A DNA stretch of 61,810 bases from Paenibacillus dokdonensis (GTDB taxonomy: Bacteria; Bacillota; Bacilli; Paenibacillales; Paenibacillaceae): contig NZ_STGQ01000002.1 of the NCBI RefSeq assembly GCF_004916975.1, forward strand, positions 645,299-707,108. Reading direction: 5' to 3'. Position 1 is the stretch's first letter. Each line of letters begins with the position of its first letter. A model generated the notes under the pieces. That model did not search any database. It had not been told where the DNA came from and saw nothing but the letters and a program-made list of their open reading frames with translations. A program made the translations under genes and the position numbers. Positions 24,339 through 34,191 of this stretch are shown here, piece by piece.

Positions 24339-27300
24339 TTGTTACAAGCACTTATAGAAGCGTTTTCCAAAGATCCGGATTTGCAATCCGTGATGTCCGG
24401 AGTAAAGGCCGGAATGAAAGAGCAGCTGGTATCCGGCTTGTCGGGTTCCGCGCGGCAGATGATGCTGGCGGCATTGTTTGAAGAAGTACAGCGGCCGATG
24501 ATCATCGTCACCCATAATATGTTTTCCGCTCAAAAAATCGCGGAGGATTTACAGGAAGCGCTTACACCTGATCGGGTTCTATTATACCCGGCTAATGAGC
24601 TGGTAGCTGCTGAATCAGCCGTGTCCAGTCCTGAAACCCTTGCCCAGCGCATAGACGTGCTGATGAGATGTGCACAGGGTTTTTCGGGTATTGTCGTAGC
24701 ACCGTTTTCCGGAGTACGGCGGTTTTTACCTACTCCTGAAGTAATGGGAGGTGCTCGGATCCGGATTGAGGACGGTGGAACACTTTCGGTAGACGGATTC
24801 ATGTCCCAAATGATTGAAATGGGCTATGAAAGGGTGGAGCGTGTTGAAGGCAAAGGCGAGATGAGTCTTCGCGGCGGTATTATTGACTTCTATCCAATGA
24901 CCTCTTCATTGGCATACCGGGTAGAGCTGTTTGATGAAGAGGTGGATTCCATCCGCACCTTTGATCCTGCCGATCAGCGCTCCATTGATAAGGTCAAAGA
25001 AGTGATCATTACCCCATGCAAAGAGATCATTGCCGATCAGCATCGGCTGGTGCAAGCCGCAGAGGCTGCCGGACACTTGCTGGAAGAACAGCTTGGTAAA
25101 ATGGCCGATCGCCAGGCAAAACTGCGCTTAACCGAAGAAATGAACCGGGAAATGGAGCTTCTGCGCGAGCGTGTCTATTTTCCTGAAATCTATAAATATA
25201 TTTCTCTGCTTTATCCGGAGCGCAAAACGCTATATGATTACATGCCGAAGGATACGGTGCTGATTTTGGATGAGCCGGCCCGTCTGCTGGAAACGGCAAG
25301 GCAGCTCGAGCGCGATGAGTCGGAGTGGAATCTACATTTACTTCAAAACGGTAAAACGTTACCGCAGCTGCATCTATCGGTGGAAAATGAAACGGTGCTG
25401 TATCACCGTCCCTTCCAGACGATTTTTATGTCTATTTTTCTGCGTCAGGTGCCGCATACCCAACCGCAAAATATCCTAAACTTCATCAGCCGGGGGATGC
25501 AGGATTTCCATGGTCAGATGAATGTGCTCAAATCGGAAATGGACCGTTGGCATAAAACCGGGGTTCGGGTAATTATGCTGGCCAGCGGTGAAGAACGGCT
25601 TGACCGGATGCGGCGTGTGCTGCAGGACTACAACATTGATGAGCCTGTGATGCTGCAGGGCAATTTGCAGACCGGATTTGAGATGCCTTCCATTCATCTG
25701 GCTGTGATTACCGAAGGTGAAATGTTCTCGCAGAAGCAGCGTAAAATCCGCAAGCTGGGCAAAAACATGGACAATGCCGAGCGCATCAAGAGTTATACCG
25801 AACTGAAGGTCGGAGACTACGTCGTTCACCAGAATCACGGGATCGGTAAATACATGGGGATCGGCACCCTTGAAATCAACGGTATTCATAAGGATTACAT
25901 GCATATTTTATATGCAGGCGGCGACAAGCTGTCGGTACCTATTGAACAGATAGACCTGATTCAGAAATACGTGGGCTCTGAGGACAAAGAGCCTAAAGTA
26001 TATAAACTGGGCGGCAATGAGTGGAACAAGGTAAAAAGCAAGGTGCGTTCATCCGTACAAGATATCGCAGATGATCTGATCAAGCTTTACGCAGAGCGCC
26101 AGTCGACAACGGGCTATGGTTTCGAGAAGGATACGGCCGAGCAGCGTGAGTTTGAGGAAATGTTCCCATATGATGAGACGCGGGACCAGCTGCGGGCCAT
26201 TGAAGAAATTAAGAATGATATGGAGCAGAACCGTCCGATGGACCGGCTTCTGTGCGGCGACGTGGGCTACGGCAAGACCGAAGTGGCCATACGTGCAGCT
26301 TTTAAATCGGCAATGGAGGGCAAGCAGGTTGCTGTGCTGGTTCCAACAACTATTTTGGCCCAGCAGCATTATGAAACATTCCGGGAACGTTTCTCGGGGT
26401 ATCCGATCAACACTCAGGTACTAAGCCGCTTCCGCTCCCGTAAGGAGCAGAATGAGACCACCAAGGGCATTCGTCAGGGAACGGTGGATATTGTCATCGG
26501 AACGCATCGTCTCTTATCCCAGGATCTTATTTTTAAAGATTTGGGACTGCTGATCGTGGATGAGGAGCAGCGGTTTGGCGTGACTCACAAGGAGAAGCTG
26601 AAGAAGCTGAAAACAAATGTGGATGTGCTCACGTTGACGGCGACGCCAATTCCGCGCACGCTGCATATGTCGATGCTGGGTGTGCGTGATTTGTCGGTAA
26701 TCGAGACACCGCCGGAGAACCGTTTTCCTGTGCAGACTTATGTGGTGGAATACAGTCAAACCCTCGTACGCGAGGCGATTGAGCGTGAGCTTGCGCGTGG
26801 AGGCCAGGTTTACTATCTGTACAATCGGGTGCAGGGCATACAAGAAATGGCAAGCCAAATCACGGCGCTTGTGCCGGATGCCCGAGTAGGCGTAGGTCAT
26901 GGACAAATGTCTGAATCAGAGCTGGAAAAGACCATTCTTGACTTCCTTGATGGTGAATATGATGTGCTCGTCAGTACGAGTATTATCGAGACCGGTGTGG
27001 ATATTCCTAATGTTAATACGCTCATTGTGCATGATGCCGATAAAATGGGCTTGTCCCAGCTTTATCAGCTGCGCGGCCGAGTAGGCCGGTCCAACCGGAT
27101 CGCTTACGCCTATTTCACCTACCAACGGGACAAGGTGCTGACCGAGGTAGCCGAAAAGCGGCTGCAATCGATCAAGGAGTTCACAGAGCTTGGATCCGGT
27201 TTTAAAATTGCCATGCGTGACTTGTCCATCCGAGGTGCGGGTAATTTACTTGGCGCGGAGCAGCACGGTTTTATCGCTTCCGTCGGCTTTGATCTGTACT

Positions 27301-27863
27301 CGCAAATGCTTGCTGAAGAGATCAAGAAGCGGAAGGTTACCATGCTTGGGGAGAAGGAAGAGCCGTCGAAGGCATGGAATACCGTCATCGATATCGGCAT
27401 CGATGCGTATCTGCCGGCTGATTATATATATGACAGCATTCAAAAAATTGAAATATACAAAAAGGTTGCCGTAGTCGGCAATTTTGCTGAGGAGAGGGAA
27501 CTGGAGGATGAACTGCTCGACCGATTCGGGGAACTGCCTGAGGCGGTGGTTAATCTGCTCGCGGTGGCCCGCTTGAAAGTATACGGTAAAATGTACGGCA
27601 TCGACACCATTACCAAGCGCGGAGATGATCTTGTACTGAAGTTCTATGAAGGTCAGGAGAAAAAGGTCAGCACTTCGAAACTCGCCCAAGTTGGCAATAA
27701 GTTTGAAAGACGTGTACAATTTGAGCAGGAGTCTCATATGTCGATACGCATCAAGGGTAAGGGGCTCGACGAAGGACAGCTGCTTAGTTTGCTGGAGCAA
27801 TTTCTGAAGGCAATTCGAGAGCTGTTTAAATCGAAGGAGGAACTTCAGGATGTTGTTCAATAA
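24339..27863 (+). CDS. mfd: Transcription-repair coupling factor Mfd
   Basis: Mfd removes RNA polymerase stalled at DNA damage and recruits UvrA. The product is about 1174 residues. It has the UvrB-like N-terminal module with L-Y-P-A-N-E-L, the RNA-polymerase-interacting CarD-like domain (G-D-Y-V-V-H-Q-N-H-G-I-G-K-Y), the helicase Walker A G-D-V-G-Y-G-K-T, the D-E-E-Q box and the RecG-like L-R-G-R-V-G-R-S motif. I chose TTG 24339, spaced properly from GAGAGAGGTG. ATG 24321 is the alternative and lacks a ribosome binding site. The end overlaps the next gene by 14 bases. Confidence 0.96.
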   Translation: MLQALIEAFSKDPDLQSVMSGVKAGMKEQLVSGLSGSARQMMLAALFEEVQRPMIIVTHNMFSAQKIAEDLQEALTPDRVLLYPANELVAAESAVSSPETLAQRIDVLMRCAQGFSGIVVAPFSGVRRFLPTPEVMGGARIRIEDGGTLSVDGFMSQMIEMGYERVERVEGKGEMSLRGGIIDFYPMTSSLAYRVELFDEEVDSIRTFDPADQRSIDKVKEVIITPCKEIIADQHRLVQAAEAAGHLLEEQLGKMADRQAKLRLTEEMNREMELLRERVYFPEIYKYISLLYPERKTLYDYMPKDTVLILDEPARLLETARQLERDESEWNLHLLQNGKTLPQLHLSVENETVLYHRPFQTIFMSIFLRQVPHTQPQNILNFISRGMQDFHGQMNVLKSEMDRWHKTGVRVIMLASGEERLDRMRRVLQDYNIDEPVMLQGNLQTGFEMPSIHLAVITEGEMFSQKQRKIRKLGKNMDNAERIKSYTELKVGDYVVHQNHGIGKYMGIGTLEINGIHKDYMHILYAGGDKLSVPIEQIDLIQKYVGSEDKEPKVYKLGGNEWNKVKSKVRSSVQDIADDLIKLYAERQSTTGYGFEKDTAEQREFEEMFPYDETRDQLRAIEEIKNDMEQNRPMDRLLCGDVGYGKTEVAIRAAFKSAMEGKQVAVLVPTTILAQQHYETFRERFSGYPINTQVLSRFRSRKEQNETTKGIRQGTVDIVIGTHRLLSQDLIFKDLGLLIVDEEQRFGVTHKEKLKKLKTNVDVLTLTATPIPRTLHMSMLGVRDLSVIETPPENRFPVQTYVVEYSQTLVREAIERELARGGQVYYLYNRVQGIQEMASQITALVPDARVGVGHGQMSESELEKTILDFLDGEYDVLVSTSIIETGVDIPNVNTLIVHDADKMGLSQLYQLRGRVGRSNRIAYAYFTYQRDKVLTEVAEKRLQSIKEFTELGSGFKIAMRDLSIRGAGNLLGAEQHGFIASVGFDLYSQMLAEEIKKRKVTMLGEKEEPSKAWNTVIDIGIDAYLPADYIYDSIQKIEIYKKVAVVGNFAEERELEDELLDRFGELPEAVVNLLAVARLKVYGKMYGIDTITKRGDDLVLKFYEGQEKKVSTSKLAQVGNKFERRVQFEQESHMSIRIKGKGLDEGQLLSLLEQFLKAIRELFKSKEELQDVVQ

Positions 27864-28929
27864 AAAGAAGGCATGGAAGGGTATCACGCTTACGATAGCC
27901 GCGGCTATGGCCGTGTCCATGCTCGCTGCCTGTGAAAAGAAAGAGTCTGTAGACAAGAGTGACTCAAGTAAAGTCGTGGCAACCTATAAAGGCGGGGAAA
28001 TTACCGAGAAAGAGCTTGAAAGCCAGAAAAAAATCATTTCTTTCATGTCTCCGGAGTATGCCCAGTTCATAAACCTAAGTGATTTTCAGGATTATATTGT
28101 GAAGCAAAAAATCGCTTTTGAATATTTGAGTAATAAAGCGGATGACGCCTCGAAAAAAGAAGGCGAGAAGCAGGCAAGCCAGCTGATCGATCAGAACAAG
28201 AAGAGCATGGGGGAAGACCAGTTCAAGAAGCAGCTTGAAACCCAGAAACTGACGGAAGACGATCTCAAGCAGTACTTGGTACAAGCCATGACCGCCATGA
28301 CGGATATGACCAGCAAGGTAACCGAAGACGATATTAAAAACAAATACGAGTCCACGAAACAGGACTACACGGTGGCCACCCTGCATCATGTGCTGATTGG
28401 CTTGCAGTATGGGGACAAAAAGGAACGTACCAAGGAAGAAGCACTCAAGATAGCCAAGGATGTAAAATCCCAGCTGGATAAAGGCGCGGATTTCGCGGAA
28501 ATGGCCAAGAGATACTCTGATGACAGTTCAACAAAGGAAAACGGCGGATTGTACGAGAACTTTACTATAGGACAGTACAATATCAATGAGCTCAAGGAGC
28601 AGGTGCTGACCCTGCCGCTGAATAAAATCAGCGATCCGTTTGAAACCACGCTGGGCTATCATATCGTAAAGGTGGATTCCCGGAAGGAAACACCATATGA
28701 TAAGCTGACCAAAGAGCAGAAGGATATTATCAAGCAGAACCTGGGTGCGGCCAAGATCGACAATTTCATGCAGAACGAGCTGAAGGATATAATCCAAAAA
28801 ATTGATCTGCCGAAAACAACGGAAACACCAGCTGGAAGCACAGGCTCAGATCAATCCAAAACCGACGACACAACAGGTGTGCCGTACAAAGAGGAAGTAT
28901 CCAAAACCGAAGGCACAAGCGGTAAATAA
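27850..28929 (+). CDS. PrsA-type lipoprotein foldase (parvulin peptidyl-prolyl isomerase)
   Basis: The 359-residue product has a lipoprotein signal with lipobox L-A-A-C and Cys28 as the lipid-carrying residue. It then has an N-terminal chaperone-like region, a parvulin domain around H-H-V-L-I-G-L (about 180) to G-Y-H-I-V-K-V (about 275), and a polar Thr/Ser/Lys-rich tail. It is predicted to help secreted proteins fold on the outer membrane face. AAGGAGGAAC precedes the ATG, which lies inside the end of mfd. B. subtilis has spoVT at this spot and prsA elsewhere, so this gene is an insertion relative to that order. Confidence 0.92.
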   Translation: MLFNKKKAWKGITLTIAAAMAVSMLAACEKKESVDKSDSSKVVATYKGGEITEKELESQKKIISFMSPEYAQFINLSDFQDYIVKQKIAFEYLSNKADDASKKEGEKQASQLIDQNKKSMGEDQFKKQLETQKLTEDDLKQYLVQAMTAMTDMTSKVTEDDIKNKYESTKQDYTVATLHHVLIGLQYGDKKERTKEEALKIAKDVKSQLDKGADFAEMAKRYSDDSSTKENGGLYENFTIGQYNINELKEQVLTLPLNKISDPFETTLGYHIVKVDSRKETPYDKLTKEQKDIIKQNLGAAKIDNFMQNELKDIIQKIDLPKTTETPAGSTGSDQSKTDDTTGVPYKEEVSKTEGTSGK

Positions 28930-29267
28930 AATATAGCTTAAAACACAATATATAGATTGTTAATTATTTTTTTATCTATATATTGCGAATGGAAATTTGA
29001 GGGATTTTGGTTTTGCTACATGTTTATTTGAATAGGCAAAAACTGAAAACGCGGAGAAATCCGCGTTTTTATCATGGGCGCAAACTTGGAGTCTGTTCAG
29101 ACAAAATACTCTTTTCGACCGCAACTATTCATTCCAAGATCATGTATAAGGATTTGGGAAAGGATGAATACTATGGTCAGATATCACACTTATATTTCCT
29201 GGGACACTCCTCTTCCCATCCGAACAGTAGTTGAAAAATCTTCTCGAGAAAGCGGGGCAACATGTCA
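28930..29267. other. Spacer before spoVT: inverted repeat and possible sigma-G promoter
   Basis: The spacer holds a perfect 12-base inverted repeat, CAATATATAGAT (28946-28957) and its complement (28974-28985), with a T-rich 16-base loop, and then a separate terminator. A TGAATA at 29165-29170 with CACTTAT at 29187-29193 is a weak candidate for the sigma-G promoter expected for spoVT. No ORF here is convincing. Confidence 0.45.
29047..29071 (+). terminator. Terminator upstream of spoVT
   Basis: AACGCGGA (29048-29055) pairs with TCCGCGTT (29060-29067) around GAAA, followed by TTT. It ends the mfd-foldase transcript. Confidence 0.88.
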
Positions 29268-29810
29268 ATGAAAGCTACTGGAATAGTCCGCCGTATTGAT
29301 GACCTGGGTAGAGTGGTCATCCCTAAAGAAATTAGAAGAACACTGCGAATCCGTGAAGGAGATCCGCTTGAAATTTTTGTTGACCGTGACGGTGAAGTTA
29401 TTCTGAAAAAATATTCACCAATCGGAGAGCTTGGCGATTTCGCCAAGGAATACGCTGAATCACTTTACGAAGGCACGGGACATATCACCATCATTTCTGA
29501 TCGGGACACATTTATTGCTGTAGCCGGAGGCTCTAAAAAGGAGTATCTGGAGAAGCAAATAGGCGCACCGATCGAAAGCTGCATGGATAACCGCAAGACG
29601 CTACTTGAAACGAACGGTGGTAATTATGAAATCAGTAAGGATCATCAGGAAACATTGTCGTCTTTTGTGTCTGCGCCGATCATTTCGGGCGGTGACCCGA
29701 TTGGAACCGTGATTCTCCTTAGTAAAGATGATTCCGTTAAGATGGCTCAGCTGGAGATCAAAATGGCTGAAACAGCTGCCGCATTTCTCGGCAAACAAAT
29801 GGAACAGTAA
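29268..29810 (+). CDS. spoVT: Stage V sporulation transcription factor SpoVT
   Basis: SpoVT modulates sigma-G-dependent genes in the forespore. The 180-residue product has the AbrB-type DNA-binding hairpin in residues 1-50 (K-A-T-G-I-V-R-R-I-D-D-L-G-R-V-V-I-P) and a C-terminal GAF-like domain ending A-A-A-F-L-G-K-Q-M-E-Q. ATG 29268 matches the B. subtilis start; ATG 29262 is two codons earlier and equally open. It is a paralogue of abrB at 10043-10297 in its N-terminal half. Confidence 0.95.
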   Translation: MKATGIVRRIDDLGRVVIPKEIRRTLRIREGDPLEIFVDRDGEVILKKYSPIGELGDFAKEYAESLYEGTGHITIISDRDTFIAVAGGSKKEYLEKQIGAPIESCMDNRKTLLETNGGNYEISKDHQETLSSFVSAPIISGGDPIGTVILLSKDDSVKMAQLEIKMAETAAAFLGKQMEQ

Positions 29811-29824
29811 ACTTAAATACATCC

Positions 29825-29880
29825 AACTCCCGCTTCGAAGGCTGCGAGCAGCAGCCATGCAGAAGAAGCGGGAGTTTTTT
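29825..29880 (+). terminator. Terminator after spoVT
   Basis: AACTCCCGCTTC pairs perfectly with GAAGCGGGAGTT, with an inner GGCTGC/GCAGCC stem, followed by five T. Confidence 0.92.
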
Positions 29881-29986
29881 GTGTCTGCAATCCCAGGTAT
29901 AATGAAAGCTGGCGGTTGTCTGCCTGCTTATGGGAATATGTCGACTGTCGTTTTCTTTATAAATCGGGAAGAAGTAGGGAAACAGG

Positions 29987-31630
29987 ATGAAAGAAACGGG
30001 GACATCCTCGAAAATATTGCAAGGAGCATTCGTACTGAGTATCGCCATGGTGCTCTCAAAGCTCATCGGAACGCTGCAAAAAATACCGCTGCAAAATATG
30101 GGCGGCGATGTCGTTTTTGGCATTTATAATACGGTGTATCCGTTTTATACCGTAATGATTACGGTGGCGCTGGCCGGGTTTCCGGCAGCGATCTCCAAAT
30201 TTGTTGCCGAGGATGCGGCACTGGGCGGCCAATCTCAAAGCGGGCGGGTCATCCGCATTGCTTCGTTGGTGATGGCATTGTCGGGTATTCTGTTCGGAGC
30301 TGTGATCTATTTTGGGGCTCCGCTGATCGGCATGATCATCGATAATGCAAGTGTTGTGCCGGCTCTTAAGGCTTCGGCCGTTGCCCTGCTGTTCGTGCCG
30401 TTGATGTCCGGATTAAGGGGGTTTTTTCAGGGTTATCAGAATATGATGCCAACTGCCGTCTCCCAAATTACAGAGCAATGTGTAAGAGTCGCCGTGATGA
30501 TTATACTGCTTGTCTATCTGACTACCGTTGGCGCATCAGCAGAACATATTGCTGCCGGTGCCCTTTTCGGCTCAGCAGCCGGGGGTGCAGCGGGGCTCGT
30601 AGTGATGGGTGGTTACTGGCGGAGATACCGCAGAGGCCGACATCCGGCCATCCGGGGAAATGCTTCAGTGGGAGAAGCCCGTGAGATCGGTCAAGAGAGC
30701 AGGAGTTTGCTCTGGAGCATGCTGAAGTATGCGATCCCCATATGTCTGGGAGCGCTGGCTATTTCACTGGTTAACCTGGCAGATACCTTTACCGTGCCCC
30801 GCCTACTTAAAGCCAGTGGAGCCGGGGAGGACGGAGCAATGATCCAGTTTGGTATTTACAACCGGGGTATGCCGGTGGTGCAGCTCATTACAATGCTTGC
30901 CACATCGCTGTCTGTGCTGTTCATTCCTGCGCTGGCTGAAGCGAAAGTTACGGGGGACAAGCAGCTGGTTGCTGATCGCTGCCGCCTGTCGCTACGCTGG
31001 TTCTGGCTTGTGGGGATGGCCGCATCCATAGGGATCGCTGTATTGGCGATGCCGCTCAATATCGCGCTCTACCAGGATGGAACGGGAACCAGCGTGATCC
31101 GCTGGATTGCCTTTACGTCAGCCGGCAGCGCGCTCAGCATTATTTCTGCCGCCCTGCTGCAGGGCATCGGCATTGTAAAGGCACCGGCGCTGCATCTCTT
31201 AGCCGCAGCGGCGGTGAAGACGCTTCTGAACCTGCTGCTGGTTCCGCAGCTGGGTATTACCGGCGCGGCCATCGCCAGCGTAGCCGCGCATTTCCTGGCC
31301 GCAGCGCTTAATATCGCGCTGCTGTCCCGCCGCACCGGCCTGCGTATCAGCGCAGGTGCTATGCTCGCGAAGCCGGCGGTCATATTCGCCGGCATGGCTC
31401 CGGCGGCGTGCGCCGCTATGCTCGCTGCAGACGCGCTGCTGTCTGTGCTCGGGCTGCACGCACGCATCTCGGCAGCGGCAGCAAGCCTGGCCGGTGCCGC
31501 AGCAGGGGGCGCCATTTTCCTGGCCGGCGCCGCCAAGACCGGTCTGCTCAGCGAGCAGGAGCTCCGCATGCTCCCGAAGATCGGCGCTCCACTATCCAGA
31601 CTGCTCAGCAGACTGCATCTTCTTGCATAG
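29987..31630 (+). CDS. SpoVB/MurJ-family polysaccharide flippase (YabM)
   Basis: The 547-residue product is a MOP-superfamily membrane transporter with about 13-14 predicted transmembrane segments spread over its length. It begins with the family's S-x-x-x-x-x-S-K-L-I-G-x-x-x-x-I-P-L block and has R-G-F-F-Q-G-Y-Q-N-M-x-P near residue 145. Relatives move lipid-linked wall precursors across the membrane. YabM of B. subtilis holds this position between spoVT and yabN. The substrate is not readable. Codons from about 31180 to 31610 are much richer in GC, largely Ala/Leu, than the first half. Confidence 0.88.
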   Translation: MKETGTSSKILQGAFVLSIAMVLSKLIGTLQKIPLQNMGGDVVFGIYNTVYPFYTVMITVALAGFPAAISKFVAEDAALGGQSQSGRVIRIASLVMALSGILFGAVIYFGAPLIGMIIDNASVVPALKASAVALLFVPLMSGLRGFFQGYQNMMPTAVSQITEQCVRVAVMIILLVYLTTVGASAEHIAAGALFGSAAGGAAGLVVMGGYWRRYRRGRHPAIRGNASVGEAREIGQESRSLLWSMLKYAIPICLGALAISLVNLADTFTVPRLLKASGAGEDGAMIQFGIYNRGMPVVQLITMLATSLSVLFIPALAEAKVTGDKQLVADRCRLSLRWFWLVGMAASIGIAVLAMPLNIALYQDGTGTSVIRWIAFTSAGSALSIISAALLQGIGIVKAPALHLLAAAAVKTLLNLLLVPQLGITGAAIASVAAHFLAAALNIALLSRRTGLRISAGAMLAKPAVIFAGMAPAACAAMLAADALLSVLGLHARISAAAASLAGAAAGGAIFLAGAAKTGLLSEQELRMLPKIGAPLSRLLSRLHLLA

Positions 31631-31731
31631 CGAGGCTGGCGTGAATGATTTTTGTGCGGTGATCAACCGTGATATAGTATAGCTGCTGCCAATTACCGGA
31701 AAGAATGATTTATAGAGCGGGGGAATGAAGA

Positions 31732-33222
31732 ATGAGTGCATCCATAACAATCGTCGGCCTCGGATCCGGAAACCCGGACCGCCTGACGATGGGTATCGTC
31801 AAAACATTACAGCAGGCTTCCGAGGTGTTCATACGGACCAAAGAACATCCGGTCATGTCCGTGCTGGATGAACTGAAGGTTGCTATGCAGTCCTTTGATC
31901 ATATCTACGAGGCCCGGGATTCATTTCCTGAGGTTTACGCGTCCATTGCGGACACTTTGCTGGAGAAGGCAGCGTCGGGTGATCACGGCTCCGTTATCGT
32001 ATATGCCGTTCCAGGTCATCCGATGGTAGCCGAGTCTACAGTGCAGATTCTCCGTGAGCGCTGCCTGCATGATGGCATAGAGCTGAGTATACTCGGCGGG
32101 GAGTCTTTTCTGGATGAAGCGTTCATTCGTCTTGGATTTGACCCGATTGAAGGATTCCAGCTGCTGGACGCCAGTGGCCTGAATCCAAGCTTTCTTCAGC
32201 CGCAGCTGCATACTGTCATTGGGCAGGTGTATGACTCATTTACAGCGTCGGATGTTAAGCTCGCATTGATGGAGCTTTACCCGGATGATTATACCGTTGT
32301 TGTCGGCCATGCTCTGGGCGTGGACGGGCAGGAACAGATCATCAAGGTTCCCGTATATGAACTGGATCGGGTAGAGGGTTATGGGAACTTATCGCTGATC
32401 TACGTACCACGGAGCGACGCAGAGATGCTGCGCCAGCGCACATTTGCTAGGCTGCATGAAATTGTCGGAGTTCTCCGGAGCCCTGAAGGCTGCCCTTGGG
32501 ACCGGGAACAAACGCATGAATCACTCCGCAAAAATCTGATCGAAGAAACCTATGAGGTCATCGAGACGATTGATGAGGATGATCCGGAGCATATGCAGGA
32601 GGAGCTTGGAGACCTGCTGCTTCAGGTCATGCTCCATTCACAGATGGAGGAGGAGGTCGGTACCTTTAACGTCTTTGATGTGATTCAAGGTCTGAATGAC
32701 AAGCTTATATTCCGGCATCCGCATGTATTTGGGCAGAACAAGGCCGAGGATGCGGAGGACGCGCTTCAGAACTGGGAACAGATGAAAGCAGAGGAGAAGC
32801 GCCGCAAAGGCATTCAGCCCGAGCAGGCATCCGTTCTGGATGGAATACCGAGGGATCTGCCCGCGCTGATGAAGGCATACAAGCTGCAGAAAAAAGCCTC
32901 AAAGGTAGGCTTCGACTGGGATCAAATCAACGATGTTCTCCTCAAGATTGAGGAGGAGCTGGCCGAGCTTCGTGAGGCTGTCGAAAAAGGATTTGATCCG
33001 GAGGAACAGGTCGCTGAGCTTGGGGATCTGCTTTTCGCCGCTTCAAACGCCGCACGCTTCCTGCATACAGACCCTGAAGAGGCGCTGTCCAGGACTAACC
33101 GCAAATTCATCCGCAGGTTCCATTTTATTGAGGACAAGCTGAGATCCGAAGGCAAAACCGTGGAAGAAAGCACGCTGGAGGAAATGGACGAAATTTGGCA
33201 ACAGGCGAAAAATCAGGTATGA
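31732..33222 (+). CDS. yabN: YabN: tetrapyrrole-methylase domain fused to MazG pyrophosphohydrolase
   Basis: The 496-residue product joins an N-terminal SAM-dependent tetrapyrrole methylase fold (about 1-225, beginning I-T-I-V-G-L-G-S-G-N-P) to a C-terminal MazG module (about 235-496). The MazG part has the metal-binding E-E-x-x-E motif (L-I-E-E-T-Y-E-V-I-E, E-E-L-G-D-L-L) in each of two repeats, as in full-length MazG. MazG hydrolyses nucleoside triphosphates; the role of the methylase part is unknown. The fusion is the normal form in Bacillus. The ribosome binding site is GGGGGAATG. Confidence 0.94.
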   Translation: MSASITIVGLGSGNPDRLTMGIVKTLQQASEVFIRTKEHPVMSVLDELKVAMQSFDHIYEARDSFPEVYASIADTLLEKAASGDHGSVIVYAVPGHPMVAESTVQILRERCLHDGIELSILGGESFLDEAFIRLGFDPIEGFQLLDASGLNPSFLQPQLHTVIGQVYDSFTASDVKLALMELYPDDYTVVVGHALGVDGQEQIIKVPVYELDRVEGYGNLSLIYVPRSDAEMLRQRTFARLHEIVGVLRSPEGCPWDREQTHESLRKNLIEETYEVIETIDEDDPEHMQEELGDLLLQVMLHSQMEEEVGTFNVFDVIQGLNDKLIFRHPHVFGQNKAEDAEDALQNWEQMKAEEKRRKGIQPEQASVLDGIPRDLPALMKAYKLQKKASKVGFDWDQINDVLLKIEEELAELREAVEKGFDPEEQVAELGDLLFAASNAARFLHTDPEEALSRTNRKFIRRFHFIEDKLRSEGKTVEESTLEEMDEIWQQAKNQV

Positions 33223-33468
33223 TAAGAACTCACCTGCTTGGAGGCCTCGTGATGCTTCGGAGCGGAAGCATCAGGCAAATGTAAAATATTCCTGTATATT
33301 TAACAAGAATTTCCTCACAAATTATAAAATTTTGGCGGAACCAGGCAGGAATTCGGACAGGACATCAAGAATAACCATACACATGAAAATTGCGGCAGTG
33401 CTTGCATATCCATGCATTCAATGACGCACCTATACTTATTTCTTTGTATATTGGGAGGATAATAATTT

Positions 33469-33741
33469 ATGAACAAGACAGACTTGATCAACAACATTTC
33501 GACTAAAAGCGGCTTGACCAAAAAAGACGTGGAGTCCGTTCTTAACGGTTTCCTTGGTGAAATCACTGATGCTTTGGCAGGCGGCGACAAAGTGCAACTG
33601 ATCGGCTTCGGCACATTCGAAACACGCAAGCGTTCCGGACGTACTGGCCGTAACCCTCAAACCGGCAAAACCATCGACATCCCAGAAGCAAACGTACCTG
33701 CTTTCAAAGCAGGCAACAAGCTCAAAGAAGCTGTAAAATAA
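33469..33741 (+). CDS. Histone-like DNA-binding protein HU
   Basis: The 90-residue product is a typical HU: M-N-K-T-D-L-I at the start, the core G-F-G-T-F-E-T-R-K-R-S-G-R-T-G-R-N-P-Q-T-G, and the minor-groove-inserting arm with Pro in N-P-Q-T-G-K. It packages and bends DNA. Its codons are strongly biased, as in a highly expressed gene. TTGGGAGGA precedes the ATG. In B. subtilis hbs lies elsewhere; here it sits next to rqcP. The 33223-33468 spacer holds only a GATGCTTC/GAAGCATC hairpin without a T run (33254-33275). Confidence 0.96.
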   Translation: MNKTDLINNISTKSGLTKKDVESVLNGFLGEITDALAGGDKVQLIGFGTFETRKRSGRTGRNPQTGKTIDIPEANVPAFKAGNKLKEAVK

Positions 33742-33742
33742 G

Positions 33743-34021
33743 ATGCGTGTCGACAAATTCCTGAAGGTATCCAGGCTGATTAAACGGCGTACCGTAGCCA
33801 AGGATGTCTCAGATCAAGGCCGGGTTCTGATTAACGGCAGAGAAGCGAAGCCCAGCAGCACAGTGAAGATCGGCGACGAAATTACTGTACAGTTCGGACA
33901 GAAGCTGGTCACCGTGAAGGTGGAACGTCTTGCTGAGAGCACCCGCAAAGATGAGGCTACAAGCCTGTACTCCTTGGTCAAGGAAGAGCCGATTGCAAAA
34001 GATAACGGTTTGAACTGGTAA
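33743..34021 (+). CDS. rqcP: Ribosome quality-control factor RqcP (YabO, S4 domain)
   Basis: RqcP binds stalled 50S subunits and supports RqcH-dependent alanine tailing. The 92-residue product has the S4 RNA-binding fold with R-V-D-K-F-L-K-x-S-R-L-I-K-R-R-T and G-R-V-L-I-N-G-R. The ATG lies one base after the HU stop, with no good Shine-Dalgarno of its own, so it is probably translated by coupling to HU. Location upstream of yabP, yabQ and divIC is conserved. Confidence 0.94.
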   Translation: MRVDKFLKVSRLIKRRTVAKDVSDQGRVLINGREAKPSSTVKIGDEITVQFGQKLVTVKVERLAESTRKDEATSLYSLVKEEPIAKDNGLNW

Positions 34022-34048
34022 TAAGCACTTTCATAGTCAGCATATAAA

Positions 34049-34089
34049 GGCACCTTCCGATCTTTCGGGGGGTGCCATGCTCTTTTTTT
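34049..34089 (+). terminator. Probable terminator after rqcP
   Basis: GGCACC-TTCC pairs with GGGGGGTGCC; the T run (TTTTTTT) begins six bases after the stem. Confidence 0.65.
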
Positions 34090-34191
34090 AGGGGTTCATC
34101 TAAACACGCGTAGCTCCGCAAGTTCGTCATATCTGGTTCTAAACCACATTTACCCTCCATAAGCTATTGGTAAGAAGGAGGGGTACATGCC

